Shown: positions 9,042-18,904 of the stretch, piece by piece | Numbering within the stretch: position 1 is the first letter of the stretch | Layout: every line of letters begins with the position of its first letter | Assembly (NCBI RefSeq): GCF_011043555.1 | Contig: NZ_JAAKGS010000008.1 | Coordinates: 175,183 to 239,182 of the forward strand | Direction of reading: 5' to 3' | DNA from: Sphingobacterium sp. SGR-19 | GTDB lineage: Bacteria > Bacteroidota > Bacteroidia > Sphingobacteriales > Sphingobacteriaceae | Length of the DNA: 64,000 nucleotides | The notes under the pieces: generated by a model | The model's database searches: none | What the model saw: the letters and a program-made list of their open reading frames with translations, nothing else | Told to the model about the DNA's origin: nothing | Made by a program: the position numbers and the translations under genes

Positions 9042-9896
9042 ATGATTTCAAAAGTTCCTGTCATAGAGCAATGTACCGTTTCGGAAAATGTCCAACAAGG
9101 TATTATGGTAGAGGATTTAGCAGGATATTTAGCCCGAAATGAAAAATTGGTTTTTCCCCATCGCCATAATTTCTACCATTTGTTACTCTTTACAAAAGGG
9201 GGAGGGAAGCATACCATCGATTTTGAAACGTTTGAGATTGTGCCTTGGCAGATTTATTTTATGTCACCCGGTCAAATACACACCTGGTCTTTCGAAGGAG
9301 AGATGGATGGCTATGTCGTTAATTTCGATAAGGATTTTTTTAAAACCTTCTTGCTTCGTCCGGATTATATCGGGTCTTTTTCTTTTTTCTCGGGATTGGT
9401 ACGGGATGAGGTATTTATGGTGAAGAGCGCAGAACGGGAATTGATTGTAGATACATTTCAGCGTTTGCAAACATACATGCGCGATGTGGATTTTGCGCGT
9501 ATTGCACTGTTGTATATCTTCTATCTGCTGGAAAAGCAACGCGATCTACCTGTGGCATTGCGAGACGATGTATACAATCATACCTTATTGCGTAACTTCC
9601 TGAATTTGATCGAGCTGAATTATAAATCATTGCGATTGCCAAAAGATTACGCGGCATTATTGTACATCACGCCGAACCACCTCAATGCACTGTGCCGAGA
9701 AACATTAGGCTCATCTGCTGGCGAGATTATCCGGCAGCGGGTGCTACTAGAAGCAAAGCGCTTGTTGGCGATTAAAGATTATGGAATATCAGAGATTGCT
9801 TACGAACTCAATTTTAACGACAACTCCTACTTTACGAAGTTCTTTAAAAAGGGGGAAGGGTCAACACCAGAAGAATTTAGAAAAAAACATATTTAA
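9042..9896 (+). CDS. AraC-family transcriptional regulator with cupin sensor domain
   Basis: The 284-residue protein has an N-terminal cupin-like domain (FPHRHNFYHLLLFTKGGG, then the IDFETFEIVPWQIYFMSPGQ strand pair) and a C-terminal AraC double helix-turn-helix (about residues 190-284, with YAALLYITPNHLNALCRETL and ISEIAYELNFNDNSYFTKFF). Such proteins sense a small molecule with the cupin and activate nearby genes. I chose ATG 9042 over the TTG at 9036; because the promoter box ends at 9038, an internal ATG at residue 22 (MVEDLAGYLA) is also possible. The DUF983 gene follows after 11 bp. The ligand and targets are unknown. Confidence 0.88.
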   Translation: MISKVPVIEQCTVSENVQQGIMVEDLAGYLARNEKLVFPHRHNFYHLLLFTKGGGKHTIDFETFEIVPWQIYFMSPGQIHTWSFEGEMDGYVVNFDKDFFKTFLLRPDYIGSFSFFSGLVRDEVFMVKSAERELIVDTFQRLQTYMRDVDFARIALLYIFYLLEKQRDLPVALRDDVYNHTLLRNFLNLIELNYKSLRLPKDYAALLYITPNHLNALCRETLGSSAGEIIRQRVLLEAKRLLAIKDYGISEIAYELNFNDNSYFTKFFKKGEGSTPEEFRKKHI

Positions 9897-9907
9897 TTCG
9901 TGCATAA

Positions 9908-10330
9908 ATGGAAAATAACAACGCGTATACGATTAGCAAATTTAAAGCTGCAATGCAATGTAAGTGTCCCCGCTGTCGGACAGGTAAAGTTTTTGAAGGA
10001 GGCATGTTTCGTTTGAAAGGACAGAAAATGAATAAACATTGTCCACATTGTGGATTGAAGTTTGAAATGGAACCCGGATTTTTCTATGTTGCCATGTTTG
10101 TTAGTTATGCACTTAACGTGGCGGAATTTGTAACGGTTTGCATCGCCGTATCTATACTCTCTGGCGGTTCGGAATCACCATGGCTTTATTTGACAGCATG
10201 TTTATTAACAGCTATTATACTAGCCGGAGTTAACTTCAGATATTCCCGGATTATACAACTCTATTGGTTGACACCTAATCTGCGATTCAATGATAAATAT
10301 TATGGCGAGGCCTACAAGAAGCAAGCATAG
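9908..10330 (+). CDS. DUF983-family zinc-ribbon membrane protein
   Basis: The 140-residue product has a four-cysteine zinc ribbon (CPRC at 20-23, CPHC at 45-48) followed by two hydrophobic membrane spans at about 58-85 and 92-112, then a short cytoplasmic tail. This arrangement is the DUF983 family, widespread in Bacteroidota and Alphaproteobacteria with no established function. It follows the AraC gene by 11 bp and probably shares its transcript. A GC-rich imperfect hairpin at about 10329-10361 follows the stop codon. Confidence 0.85.
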   Translation: MENNNAYTISKFKAAMQCKCPRCRTGKVFEGGMFRLKGQKMNKHCPHCGLKFEMEPGFFYVAMFVSYALNVAEFVTVCIAVSILSGGSESPWLYLTACLLTAIILAGVNFRYSRIIQLYWLTPNLRFNDKYYGEAYKKQA

Positions 10331-10367
10331 GGCAGGAGGCGTGGAGACCGCTCCCCGCCCTATTTCC

Positions 10368-11396
10368 TTACCCAATTGGATTTTCTTGCAAATACTTTTC
10401 CCATTTCCATGCCGATGCCATCATCTCGTCAATACCTAACTCCGCTCTCCAGCCTAGCTGCTCGGACGACTTTGTTACATCGCCCCAAACTTTGATGATA
10501 TCTCCGTGACGACGAGGTCCTACTACGTAGTTAAGCTTCTGTCCGGATACTTTTTCAAAAGCTGCAATAGCTTCTAACACGGAATAACCATTTCCGGTGC
10601 CCACATTGAATACATCATAGTTGCCGTTGGGGTTACCTTTTTCCAATAAACGGATGGCGGCCACGTGAGCTTTGGCTAAATCCACTACGTGGATGTAGTC
10701 GCGGATACAAGAACCATCAGGCGTGTCGTAATCGCCGCCGAAGACGGTTAATTTTTCCCGTTTGCCACTCGCTGTTTGGGTAATGAAAGGCAAAAGATTT
10801 TGTGGAACGCCAATGGGAAGTTCGCCAATCAACGCAGATACATGCGCGCCAACCGGATTGAAATAACGCAGCGCAATGATATTATAATTGTCGTAAGCGC
10901 CAGCCGTTTCTTCCAATATTTCCTCAGCAATTTGCTTGGTATTGCCATAAGGTGAAGCTGCTTTTTTCACTGGAGCGGATTCGGTCACCGGTAGCGTATC
11001 TGGCTCACCATATACCGTACAGCTGGAAGAAAAGACAAAGTTGATATTCTTGCCTTGGTAGGCGTTCAGGAGATTAATTAACGAGAAGAAATTGTTATGG
11101 TAATATTTCAGTGGTTTCTCTACGGATTCTCCGACCGCTTTCGAGGCGGCAAAATGAATGATGCCGGTAATATCTGGATTTTCTTGAACAAAAGCTCTTA
11201 CATCAGCTTCGTTACATAAATCAAACTGATGAAATTCCGGTCGAACACCAATAATCTTGTCTATCTGATCCAAAATTTGGATATTCGAGTTGGATAAGTT
11301 GTCAATAATAACCGGTGTATAACCAGCATTGTGTAATTCTACTACCGTGTGAGAGCCGATATACCCGGTTCCCCCAGTTACTAAGATTTTGCTCAT
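10368..11396 (-). CDS. galE: UDP-glucose 4-epimerase
   Basis: The 342-residue protein is an extended short-chain dehydrogenase. It has the NAD-binding GGTGYIGSH at 8-16, the SSSCTVYG segment (catalytic Ser about 124) and the Tyr150-x3-Lys154 pair in [16 protein letters not shown] and the RRHGDI region near the C-terminus are typical of GalE. It interconverts UDP-glucose and UDP-galactose for envelope polysaccharides and galactose use. Its start overlaps the stop of the upstream UDP-glucuronate decarboxylase gene by 4 bp, so translation of the two is coupled. Confidence 0.95.
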   Translation of the reverse strand: MSKILVTGGTGYIGSHTVVELHNAGYTPVIIDNLSNSNIQILDQIDKIIGVRPEFHQFDLCNEADVRAFVQENPDITGIIHFAASKAVGESVEKPLKYYHNNFFSLINLLNAYQGKNINFVFSSSCTVYGEPDTLPVTESAPVKKAASPYGNTKQIAEEILEETAGAYDNYNIIALRYFNPVGAHVSALIGELPIGVPQNLLPFITQTASGKREKLTVFGGDYDTPDGSCIRDYIHVVDLAKAHVAAIRLLEKGNPNGNYDVFNVGTGNGYSVLEAIAAFEKVSGQKLNYVVGPRRHGDIIKVWGDVTKSSEQLGWRAELGIDEMMASAWKWEKYLQENPIG

Positions 11397-12388
11397 TGTT
11401 CTTGATTATAATATGTGAATTTTTTTTGTTCTAACTCTTCTGGAGGTAATAGTTTGTAGTAATTTATCGTCTGAAGCAAACCTTCTTGACGATTCACCGC
11501 GGGATCCCAGCTCAAAACCTGATTTGCTTTACGGATATCCGGACGCCGCTGCTTCGGATCATCTATGGGCAACGGTACATAACGGATTTTAGATTGGTTT
11601 CCTGTTAAGCTGATGATTTCCTTTGCCATATCGTTTATGGTCAGTTCATCGGGATTGCCAATATTCATCGGTTGTGCGTAATCTGAGAGCAATAGCCTGA
11701 ATATGCCTTCAATTTGGTCTGACACGTAGCAAAAAGAACGTGTCTGGTTCCCGTCTCCAAAAACGGTGAGGTCTTCACCCCGTAAGGCCTGCGAGATAAA
11801 AGTGGGTAATGCACGTCCATCATTTAGGCGCATGCGGGGGCCATATGTATTAAAAATCCGGACGATACGCGTTTCTAAACCGTGAAAATTGTGGTAAGCC
11901 ATTGTCATCGCTTCCTGAAAGCGTTTCGCTTCATCGTATACACCCCGAGGCCCTACCGGATTGACGTTCCCCCAGTATTCTTCGGATTGTGGTGAAACTA
12001 ATGGATCGCCATACACCTCCGAGGTCGATGCAACCAAAATACGGGCGCGTTTGCTCTTGGCTAATCCTAAAAGATTGTGTGTGCCCAACGAACCTACTTT
12101 TAAGGTTTGGATCGGAATACGTAAATAATCCACAGGACTTGCCGGAGATGCAAAGTGTAGGATATAATCTAATTTTCCCGGAACATGTACAAATTTAGAA
12201 ACGTCATGGTGATAAAACTCGAAATTGGAAAGCTTGAACAGATGCTCTATGTTACGGAGATCACCTGTAATCATATTGTCCATACCGATAACATCGAAAT
12301 CTTCGGTCAGAAAGCGGTCGCATAAGTGCGAGCCTAGAAAACCGGCGGCGCCTGTTATGAGTATACGTTTCTTTTTCTGTTTAGCCAC
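11393..12388 (-). CDS. UDP-glucuronate decarboxylase (UXS-type NAD-dependent epimerase/dehydratase)
   Basis: The 331-residue protein has GAAGFLGSH at 13-21, a catalytic STSEVYGDP segment (121-129) and Tyr151-Lys155 in [12 protein letters not shown]. The surrounding [14 protein letters not shown] string and the [15 protein letters not shown] [11 protein letters not shown] are the hallmark of UDP-xylose synthases, which convert UDP-glucuronate to UDP-xylose. The product would feed a capsule or O-antigen-like polymer. A dTDP-glucose dehydratase is less likely because of these motifs. It overlaps galE by 4 bp and is divergent from the Kdo transferase gene, grouping three envelope sugar genes. Confidence 0.88.
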   Translation of the reverse strand: MAKQKKKRILITGAAGFLGSHLCDRFLTEDFDVIGMDNMITGDLRNIEHLFKLSNFEFYHHDVSKFVHVPGKLDYILHFASPASPVDYLRIPIQTLKVGSLGTHNLLGLAKSKRARILVASTSEVYGDPLVSPQSEEYWGNVNPVGPRGVYDEAKRFQEAMTMAYHNFHGLETRIVRIFNTYGPRMRLNDGRALPTFISQALRGEDLTVFGDGNQTRSFCYVSDQIEGIFRLLLSDYAQPMNIGNPDELTINDMAKEIISLTGNQSKIRYVPLPIDDPKQRRPDIRKANQVLSWDPAVNRQEGLLQTINYYKLLPPEELEQKKFTYYNQEQ

Positions 12389-12510
12389 GAACCATTATAA
12401 TGAATAAAGTTTTAATATCTTTGACGAATATAAGCATATTTTCCTCTGTAACATTTTTTCTTGTTGGCAGAGGAGAGCAAAATAAATAAATTTATTTAGG
12501 TTTTATCAAC

Positions 12511-13758
12511 ATGCGTCTTCTCTACGACATAGGAATAGGCCTTTACACCATACTGCTAAGCTTACTCTCGCCATTTCATAAAAAGGCCAGATTGTGGGTG
12601 GATGGGCGTAAAAGGCTATTCGATCGCATCGAACAATCGATTGAAAAAGACGCCAAGCCGATATGGTTCCATTTTGCATCGCTGGGCGAGTTCGAACAAG
12701 GAAGATCCGTAATGGAAGCCATAAAAAAGAAATATCCGGATGAAAAAATAGTGATTACGTTTTTTTCGCCATCGGGGTATGAAATCCGAAAAAACACACC
12801 TTTAGCAGACTATGTGTTTTATCTGCCTACAGATACGGCAGCCCACGCCCGAGACTTTTTGGATATCGTGAAACCCAAATTTGCGGTCTTCACCAAATAT
12901 GAGTACTGGTATCATTATTTCCGCGAACTTAATAGACGTACTATCCCTTTATTCGTTATCTCTGCAATATTTCGGGAAGGACAGATATTCTTTAAATGGT
13001 ACGGTGGATTCTTTCGCGGGATATTGAAACACGTTCGTTTTTTCTTTGCTCAGAATACGGATTCGGTACTTTGGTTGAGAGCTATTCATATCAGACAAGC
13101 AGGGCTCGCCGGGGATACACGATTTGATAGAGTGGTCGAACTACCTAAACAACGTCGTACCATATCGGAAGTGGAACAATTTCTAGGCGATCATGCACAA
13201 GTGTTGGTGGCTGGGAGCACGTGGGCACCCGACGAACGTTTATTAGCCGAATTATTGGCTACCCAAAAGGGTTGGAAAATGATACTTGCTCCGCATGAAA
13301 TTCACGAAGCCCATTTGCAGGAGATTAAACAGTTGTTTCCCCAAGCATTGTTTTTCTCTCGTTTTGCTGAGTACACAACGTTTGAAATAGCAAAAGCGTC
13401 GGTCTTAGTCATCGATAATATCGGGATGCTCTCGTCACTGTATGGTTATGGCCAGTTCGCCTATATTGGAGGTGGCTTTGGCGTAGGAATTCATAATACA
13501 TTAGAGGCAGCAACTTACGGTATCCCTGTTATCTTCGGGCCTAATTATACACGTTTCCAGGAGGCGGTGGATCTGATAGCGGTTGGAAGCGGTTTTCAAG
13601 TGGGGAATGCGAAAGAACTGCGGCGTGTTGTGCAGTTGTTGTCCAGCGGAGAGCAGCGAACGAACGCTGGGGAAGCAGCGCAAAGATATGTACAAGAAAA
13701 AGCAGGAGCTACGCAGATTATTATGAAGTATTTGGAGACGGAGAAGTTGATCGGGTAA
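12511..13758 (+). CDS. waaA: 3-deoxy-D-manno-octulosonic acid (Kdo) transferase
   Basis: The 415-residue protein is a GT30 glycosyltransferase that adds Kdo from CMP-Kdo to lipid A precursors at the inner membrane. An N-terminal hydrophobic anchor lies at about residues 3-20. The acceptor-side SLGEFEQGR segment contains the conserved catalytic Glu60. The C-terminal nucleotide-binding half contains AGSTWAPDE, LAPHEIHE, GGGFGVGIHNTLEAA and PVIFGPNYTRFQEA, all typical. A TATCTTTG box at 12416-12423 is a possible promoter but has no clear -33 partner. Confidence 0.95.
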   Translation: MRLLYDIGIGLYTILLSLLSPFHKKARLWVDGRKRLFDRIEQSIEKDAKPIWFHFASLGEFEQGRSVMEAIKKKYPDEKIVITFFSPSGYEIRKNTPLADYVFYLPTDTAAHARDFLDIVKPKFAVFTKYEYWYHYFRELNRRTIPLFVISAIFREGQIFFKWYGGFFRGILKHVRFFFAQNTDSVLWLRAIHIRQAGLAGDTRFDRVVELPKQRRTISEVEQFLGDHAQVLVAGSTWAPDERLLAELLATQKGWKMILAPHEIHEAHLQEIKQLFPQALFFSRFAEYTTFEIAKASVLVIDNIGMLSSLYGYGQFAYIGGGFGVGIHNTLEAATYGIPVIFGPNYTRFQEAVDLIAVGSGFQVGNAKELRRVVQLLSSGEQRTNAGEAAQRYVQEKAGATQIIMKYLETEKLIG

Positions 13759-13774
13759 TGTAATATAAAAAGAA

Positions 13775-13799
13775 ACCTACCCGTGGAATGCGGGCAGGT
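13775..13799 (-). terminator. Intrinsic terminator after the GAPDH gene
   Basis: ACCTACCCG (13775-13783) pairs with CGGGCAGGT (13791-13799) with one G-U pair. On the minus strand the hairpin is followed by a TTTCTTTTTATATTA tract, so it mainly serves the GAPDH gene, though it also lies just past the waaA stop. Confidence 0.72.
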
Positions 13800-13845
13800 A
13801 TTCTCGTCAGATTAGACTACACTAATAGATAAAAACTGAAAGACT

Positions 13846-15288
13846 TTAATAGTAACTATATTGTCTGACTCCCGCTTGGTATTTAGCCAGTCGCATAACC
13901 TGGTTTACGTAGCCGTATTCATTATCATACCAGACATAGATAACCACATTTTTGCCGTTAGCGGATACAATAGTGGCTGGCGCATCGATTACTGCAGCAG
14001 CGGTAGTGCCCACAATGTCCACAGATACTAATTCCGGATTATTTTCATATTTGATCTGCTCGATCAGTGGCCCTGTTAATGCGGCATTTAATAGGATATT
14101 GTGAATACGCTCGGTGGTGCACGCCTGTTGGACTTCCAATTGTAATATGGCCAGCGAGCCATTTGGGATCGGTACCCGGACTGCATTAGATGTCAGCTTG
14201 CCAGCGAGTGAGGGTAATACTTTTGATACAGCAGTACCCGCCCCAGTTTCTGTAATGACCATATTCAAAGCTGCGGCACGTCCGCGACGATATTTTTTGT
14301 GAATATTGTCAACGAGGTTCTGATCATTCGTGTAAGCATGTATGGTTTCTACGTGACCGGCGGTTATACCTAGTTTTTTATCAATGACAGTCAACACAGG
14401 CGAAATTGCATTTGTCGTACAGGAGGCTGCGGAACATATGGTGGTTTCGCCCGGCGAGATCTCATTTTCGTTGATACCGTAGACAATATTGGGTATACCT
14501 TTTCCTGGAGCTGTCAGCAGCACCTGACTGACTCCTTTCGCCTCTAAATGACGTTCCAGTTCCCGTTGCTCCCGAAAAGCTCCCGTGTTGTCTATGACGA
14601 GTGCATTTTGGATGCCACAAACGGTATAGTCAATATACTCTGGAGCATTAGCAGATAATACATAGACGGTGATGCCATTGATTACAAGGGCGTTATTTTC
14701 ATCATCGATGTCGACAGTACCTTCGAAATCTCCGTGAATAGAATCTCGTTTTAACAAATTAGCGCGTTTCGTTAAACTGGCGGTATTTATTTTTTCACGT
14801 ACCACAATAGCGCGAAGTCGCAGCTGTTTGCCATCTCCGGTGGTGTTTATAAGTTCTCTAGCCAACAGTCGTCCGATACGTCCAAAGCCATACAGCACAA
14901 CATCCTTGGCCGGGAAAGGCCGATGTCGTACAGCCGAGGCTAGCCGCTTGCGGACAAATAAGTAGATAGAATCTTCGCTGCCTTTTCGAAAATCCATGGT
15001 TAGCGTCCCCAGGTCAATAGTAGCAGGAGGGAGCTCCATTTCTTGGATAATTTCCGCTACTTCCAGCACCTCGGAAACATCCAGTTTTATGCCTGTTAAA
15101 ATAGCATTATGACTGTGGAGATGGAGAAGCGAGCTAGGACGTTGATGTAGGATCTTATTTCGAAATAAAACGAGTTCAACCCCTTGATTGATCCAGAGAT
15201 CGCTGACGATTTCAGCGAGACGAGCAGCAGCATTCTGCTGTTGTTGGTAACTTTTGATTTCCTGCTCAAAAGTAGTGAATGGTACCAT
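13846..15288 (-). CDS. Glyceraldehyde-3-phosphate dehydrogenase, long form
   Basis: The 480-residue protein contains a complete GAPDH: Rossmann GFGRIGR at 134-140 and the catalytic SAASCTTNAISP with Cys290. It oxidises glyceraldehyde 3-phosphate to 1,3-bisphosphoglycerate or works in reverse. Ordinary GAPDH is about 330-340 residues; this one carries an N-terminal extension of about 128 residues (LAEIVSDLWINQGVELVLFR and so on) with no recognised domain. Long GAPDHs of this size occur in Bacteroidota and some Proteobacteria beside a normal one. The pyridine nucleotide specificity is not clear. The gene is monocistronic, with a terminator hairpin downstream at 13775-13799. Confidence 0.93.
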   Translation of the reverse strand: MVPFTTFEQEIKSYQQQQNAAARLAEIVSDLWINQGVELVLFRNKILHQRPSSLLHLHSHNAILTGIKLDVSEVLEVAEIIQEMELPPATIDLGTLTMDFRKGSEDSIYLFVRKRLASAVRHRPFPAKDVVLYGFGRIGRLLARELINTTGDGKQLRLRAIVVREKINTASLTKRANLLKRDSIHGDFEGTVDIDDENNALVINGITVYVLSANAPEYIDYTVCGIQNALVIDNTGAFREQRELERHLEAKGVSQVLLTAPGKGIPNIVYGINENEISPGETTICSAASCTTNAISPVLTVIDKKLGITAGHVETIHAYTNDQNLVDNIHKKYRRGRAAALNMVITETGAGTAVSKVLPSLAGKLTSNAVRVPIPNGSLAILQLEVQQACTTERIHNILLNAALTGPLIEQIKYENNPELVSVDIVGTTAAAVIDAPATIVSANGKNVVIYVWYDNEYGYVNQVMRLAKYQAGVRQYSYY

Positions 15289-15315
15289 AATTTATCGTTA
15301 TAGATGATTACGGTA

Positions 15316-15323
15316 CAAACATA
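15316..15323 (-). promoter_or_regulatory. Candidate -7 box for the GAPDH gene
   Basis: The minus strand reads TATGTTTG, matching TAnnTTTG, 28 bp before the start codon. No convincing -33 box is seen. Confidence 0.35.
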
Positions 15324-15438
15324 TTAAATGTTCTATATAAAACGGCATGAATTTGAAAAAATGGTAAAAATAAAACGATTATTGACCTGTATTTTTACAA
15401 TTTTATAAAAATATCCTTAAAATTTGTTGTTTTGTAAA

Positions 15439-16578
15439 TTATAGGCGGTTTTGTGGAATAATAAAAAGTTCCGATGCAATAAAGTCAGCGATTAACTTTC
15501 CTTTTGCTGTCAGTTTAAAAAAGCGTCCTTGTACGCTCTCAACATGTTGTTGTTCGACAAAAGGAGCAATCTGCGTATGGAGCTGTTGTGTCATTTCGTT
15601 GCTGAAATCATGTGTGATTTTCTCTAGGTCAATCCCCCACATCGTTCGTAAAGACGTCATGACATACTCATTAAATTGATCTTCGCGAGATAGGTTCTCT
15701 GTTTCATAAACCGGTTTTTCCGTTGTTATGCCCTCGATATAACGTGCGTTGTTTGCGATGTTCCAGCTTCTCGATTTTCCATCGAACGAATGTGCCGAGG
15801 GGCCTATGCCAAGATAATGCTTGCCTTGCCAATACGCGGTATTATGTTTGGCGTATTGTCCATTTTTAGCAAAGTTTGATATTTCATAATGTGCAAATCC
15901 ATTTTGAGTTAAGGTCTCGATAAGCATGTTCATTTGTTCGGCACTTTGCGGTTCCTGCATAGGAGGCGTCTTTCCATTATGGATGAAATGCGCGAGAGCC
16001 GTTTTCTGTTCTACGGTCATGGCATACGAAGAGATATGCGGGATATCAACTGCCAACAGCTTTTCCATGTTGGATCTCCATTTGGCATTTGTCAGTAAGG
16101 GATAGCCATAGATTAGGTCGGCGGTGATGTTCTCAAAACCTGCATCTTGTACTCGTTTTATAGATGACTCGGCTTCTGACGCATTGTGTGCCCTATTCAT
16201 CCAACGTAAATCTTCTTCATAGAAAGATTGTATGCCGATACTAAAACGGTTAACGGAGGTGCGCCGTAACGCTTGCACTTTTGTTTTATCCAAATCGTCG
16301 GGATTTGCCTCCAACGTGATTTCAGCGTGGTTGGCAATTTCAAAATGCGCCGCAACGGTATCTATAAGACGTTGGATTTCTCCTGCTGTTAGCAAAGAAG
16401 GCGTACCGCCACCAAAATAAATGGATGGTATGGTCTTGTCCGCCAGATAATGCGAACGTAACGCTACTTCTTTTTGTAGAGCTTGTAGCAATTCTTCCTT
16501 ATATTTCAACGATGTGCTGAAGTGGAAGTCACAATAATGGCAGGCTTGTTTACAGAACGGGATATGAAAGTAGATCAT
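15439..16578 (-). CDS. hemW: HemW-like radical SAM heme chaperone
   Basis: The 379-residue protein starts MIYFHIPFCKQACHYCDFHF, with the radical SAM CxxxCxxC cysteines at 9, 13 and 16. It continues with YFGGGTPSLL, RFSIGIQSF and the HemW-type C-terminal HTH-like domain. HemW binds heme and delivers it to respiratory enzymes; it is often misannotated as oxygen-independent coproporphyrinogen oxidase, and the short CHYCDF motif rather than the HemN version supports HemW. I chose ATG 16578; an in-frame TTG at 16602 would overlap the upstream peptidase gene and add residues before a typical start. It follows the M1 peptidase gene by 11 bp. Confidence 0.92.
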   Translation of the reverse strand: MIYFHIPFCKQACHYCDFHFSTSLKYKEELLQALQKEVALRSHYLADKTIPSIYFGGGTPSLLTAGEIQRLIDTVAAHFEIANHAEITLEANPDDLDKTKVQALRRTSVNRFSIGIQSFYEEDLRWMNRAHNASEAESSIKRVQDAGFENITADLIYGYPLLTNAKWRSNMEKLLAVDIPHISSYAMTVEQKTALAHFIHNGKTPPMQEPQSAEQMNMLIETLTQNGFAHYEISNFAKNGQYAKHNTAYWQGKHYLGIGPSAHSFDGKSRSWNIANNARYIEGITTEKPVYETENLSREDQFNEYVMTSLRTMWGIDLEKITHDFSNEMTQQLHTQIAPFVEQQHVESVQGRFFKLTAKGKLIADFIASELFIIPQNRL

Positions 16579-16589
16579 GTCCGTAATTT

Positions 16590-18452
16590 CTATCTCACCC
16601 AACTATTATCCATCGATTCCACATCGGCCAAGCGCAATGATGGATCTATCTGCACCTTGACCGGCTTCTTATTTATCGGCAACGTATAGCTCGGTTTTGT
16701 CCAGAACCAATCTTCCAATACGGTACGCTTCACGCCCTCGTATATAGAAAAAGTTTCTGCAGGTTTTTCACCGCGCATTTCGCGTAGTGGGATATAGAAA
16801 AGTTCTTTCGTACCGTCCTCATATTCCACTAACAGATCAATTGGCATGGCAAGATTCGACTTATTCACTAATATGATTTCCTCGTCAGTGACATTTTCTA
16901 CGGCATAATCGATCTTACGTGTCGTGTTCACAAATAGATTGAAGTACCATTTTAGGTTGATGCCGGAGATTTCTTCCGCTACACGTTTAAAGTCATTCGG
17001 AGTAGGGTGCTTGAACTTCCAGAGCTCGTAAAACTCCAAAAATGTTTTATCCAAATTTTGCTGACCGATAATATAGCCCAGTTGTTGGGCAAGAACCTGT
17101 CCTTTATTATACGCCTGTTGGGTATACCCATAGTTGGTGTCGTAATAATCAGCCAATAAACTCATAGGCTCTTCTTTGCCAGATAAGGCCAATTTGTAGT
17201 AGGCTCGATAAGCGTTGATGACTGGGTTGCTATCTAAGCTTCCTCTTTTTTCGAACAAACTTTGGAAGCCCAATTCCTCTATATAACTGGTGAATCCTTC
17301 GTCAAACCATTCGTCTACCGTTTCGTTGATTCCGAATAGATGTTGGTACCACGAATGAGCAGCCTCGTGGAAAATAACGCCTACCAAACTTTTGATACTG
17401 CGTCCACCTGTCACCAAGGTTGCCGTGCCATATTCCATACCACCGTCACCCCCTTGCACGATAGTATATGTAGGCCAAGGATACGCACCGAAACGTTCGG
17501 CACAAAAATCAAAAAACTCCGTAGCCAATCCTTGAGCCATTTTCCAGTTTTCCTTCACCTGCTTATTCGTTGGCAGGTATACGGTATACACCGTTACCCC
17601 ACCTTTACTTTTGGCCGAATCGACGACAAACTTAGGGTCGGCTGCCCAGGCGAAATCATGTATGTTCTCAGCTTTGAAGTTCCAAGTAGCTTTTCCGTTG
17701 GAAGAATTTACTTTTGCTTTTTTGTCGTATCCTTTTACTTCCGTTGGGTTTTGTAATACACCGGAACTTCCGACAACATAATCCTTGTTGAGGTGCAGGG
17801 TTACATCAAAATTACCAAAGGGCGCAATAAATTCACGGGCAACATATTCATCTAAGTGCCAGCCAAACTCATCGAAGTGTGCCATCTTGGGGTACCATTG
17901 CGTCATGGATAACGCTACGCCTTCTTTGGAATTTCGGCCGCTACGGCGTATTTGTTCGGGTACTTGGGCTTCCCAGCTCATGTCGAACGTCGTTGTTTCT
18001 CCATGTTGAATGGGCGTAGGCAAAGTAACTTCCAGTATGGTGCCGTCTTCTTTAAAAGTCGTGGGCTGTCCGTTCATGGTGAGCGATTGTATACGTTGAT
18101 AACCGATTTGTTCCGGTGTCAATGTTGCAATTCGACTCTGGATCTTCGGAGTTTCGGTTGTGCCAATATTGGAGGTCATCCGCGGATCAGGATCAGCGAT
18201 GTTGGCTAACCGGTAATCCATCATGCTTCCCGGTTGGAACGCGTTAAAATATAGGTGGAAGTATACTTTTTCAAGTGCTTGATTGGAATTGTTGGTGTAG
18301 TTCAAAGTCATTTTTCCTTGGTACCGATAATTCTTTTCATCAACGTCAATATTCATTTTGTAATCCACCCCTTGTTGCCAATAGCCCTCCCTTTGTGCAA
18401 ATAGGGCAGTATGGAAAAGCGTTAAAAACAGTAAAAGTGATTTTGTCTTCAT
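16590..18452 (-). CDS. M1-family zinc metallopeptidase, exported
   Basis: The 620-residue protein has an N-terminal signal peptide (cleavage near Ala19-Gln20). The gluzincin active site is HEAAH at 362-366 with the third ligand Glu385 in WFDEGF, and the exopeptidase motif GGMEYGT at about 338-344. The N-terminal 250 residues form the beta-sandwich cap typical of M1 aminopeptidases. It probably trims peptides in the periplasm or at the surface. It is shorter than the 850-residue PepN type and matches the single-module M1 enzymes of Bacteroidota. It lies 5 bp after a small membrane protein gene and 11 bp before hemW, suggesting one transcript. Confidence 0.93.
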   Translation of the reverse strand: MKTKSLLLFLTLFHTALFAQREGYWQQGVDYKMNIDVDEKNYRYQGKMTLNYTNNSNQALEKVYFHLYFNAFQPGSMMDYRLANIADPDPRMTSNIGTTETPKIQSRIATLTPEQIGYQRIQSLTMNGQPTTFKEDGTILEVTLPTPIQHGETTTFDMSWEAQVPEQIRRSGRNSKEGVALSMTQWYPKMAHFDEFGWHLDEYVAREFIAPFGNFDVTLHLNKDYVVGSSGVLQNPTEVKGYDKKAKVNSSNGKATWNFKAENIHDFAWAADPKFVVDSAKSKGGVTVYTVYLPTNKQVKENWKMAQGLATEFFDFCAERFGAYPWPTYTIVQGGDGGMEYGTATLVTGGRSIKSLVGVIFHEAAHSWYQHLFGINETVDEWFDEGFTSYIEELGFQSLFEKRGSLDSNPVINAYRAYYKLALSGKEEPMSLLADYYDTNYGYTQQAYNKGQVLAQQLGYIIGQQNLDKTFLEFYELWKFKHPTPNDFKRVAEEISGINLKWYFNLFVNTTRKIDYAVENVTDEEIILVNKSNLAMPIDLLVEYEDGTKELFYIPLREMRGEKPAETFSIYEGVKRTVLEDWFWTKPSYTLPINKKPVKVQIDPSLRLADVESMDNSWVR

Positions 18453-18457
18453 ATCAT

Positions 18458-18898
18458 CTACATATAATAATATTCGATGCCCTCTTGTTTTATGGCGTGA
18501 ACAAGCGCATCGAGGTCGTCGGCTTTTTCAAATAACTTATTGCGCCAATACCTTTTTGGTGTTTTGTCTTTCCTAAAGAAAAACAACATCAGATTGCCGC
18601 CCGATCGTGGCACATTGCGGAGGTATTTAATATCGTTCAACGGAAAAGAATCCGCTTGTTGATTCTTAAATTGTATCATGATCTTTCCGTCTTGTATGGT
18701 CCACACCGAATCGTTTTTGCTCCATCTGGTGCTACAGAAAATCAGTAACGGCAGGCTTACCAACACAACGAGAATCTTAGCGATTTCGGATATAGGAAGT
18801 CGGGAAGCGATCGCAGTTACCAAGCAAACTCCGGCTAAAAGGAGCAGCATATATCTCCCGCGATGTAGTGTCGCTATATGGAAAGACTTGATCGTCAT
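18458..18898 (-). CDS. Small membrane protein of unknown function with PH-like C-terminal region
   Basis: From ATG 18898 the product is 146 residues, MTIKSFHIATLHRG, with two closely spaced membrane segments at about 15-55 and a soluble region (VWTIQDGKIMIQFKN, FPLNDIKYLRNVP) that resembles bacterial PH-like domains. I chose this start because the region just upstream (18905-18938) is an intrinsic terminator of the previous gene; starts at 18925 (ATG) or 18952 (GTG) would lie in or before that hairpin. It is 5 bp from the M1 peptidase gene. No family is recognised with confidence. Confidence 0.7.
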   Translation of the reverse strand: MTIKSFHIATLHRGRYMLLLLAGVCLVTAIASRLPISEIAKILVVLVSLPLLIFCSTRWSKNDSVWTIQDGKIMIQFKNQQADSFPLNDIKYLRNVPRSGGNLMLFFFRKDKTPKRYWRNKLFEKADDLDALVHAIKQEGIEYYYM

Positions 18899-18904
18899 GC
18901 TCCA

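Noticed and set aside
10329..10361. GC-rich hairpin after DUF983 as a strong terminator
   Set aside because: Several mismatches in the stem and no run of T, so only mentioned under the gene.
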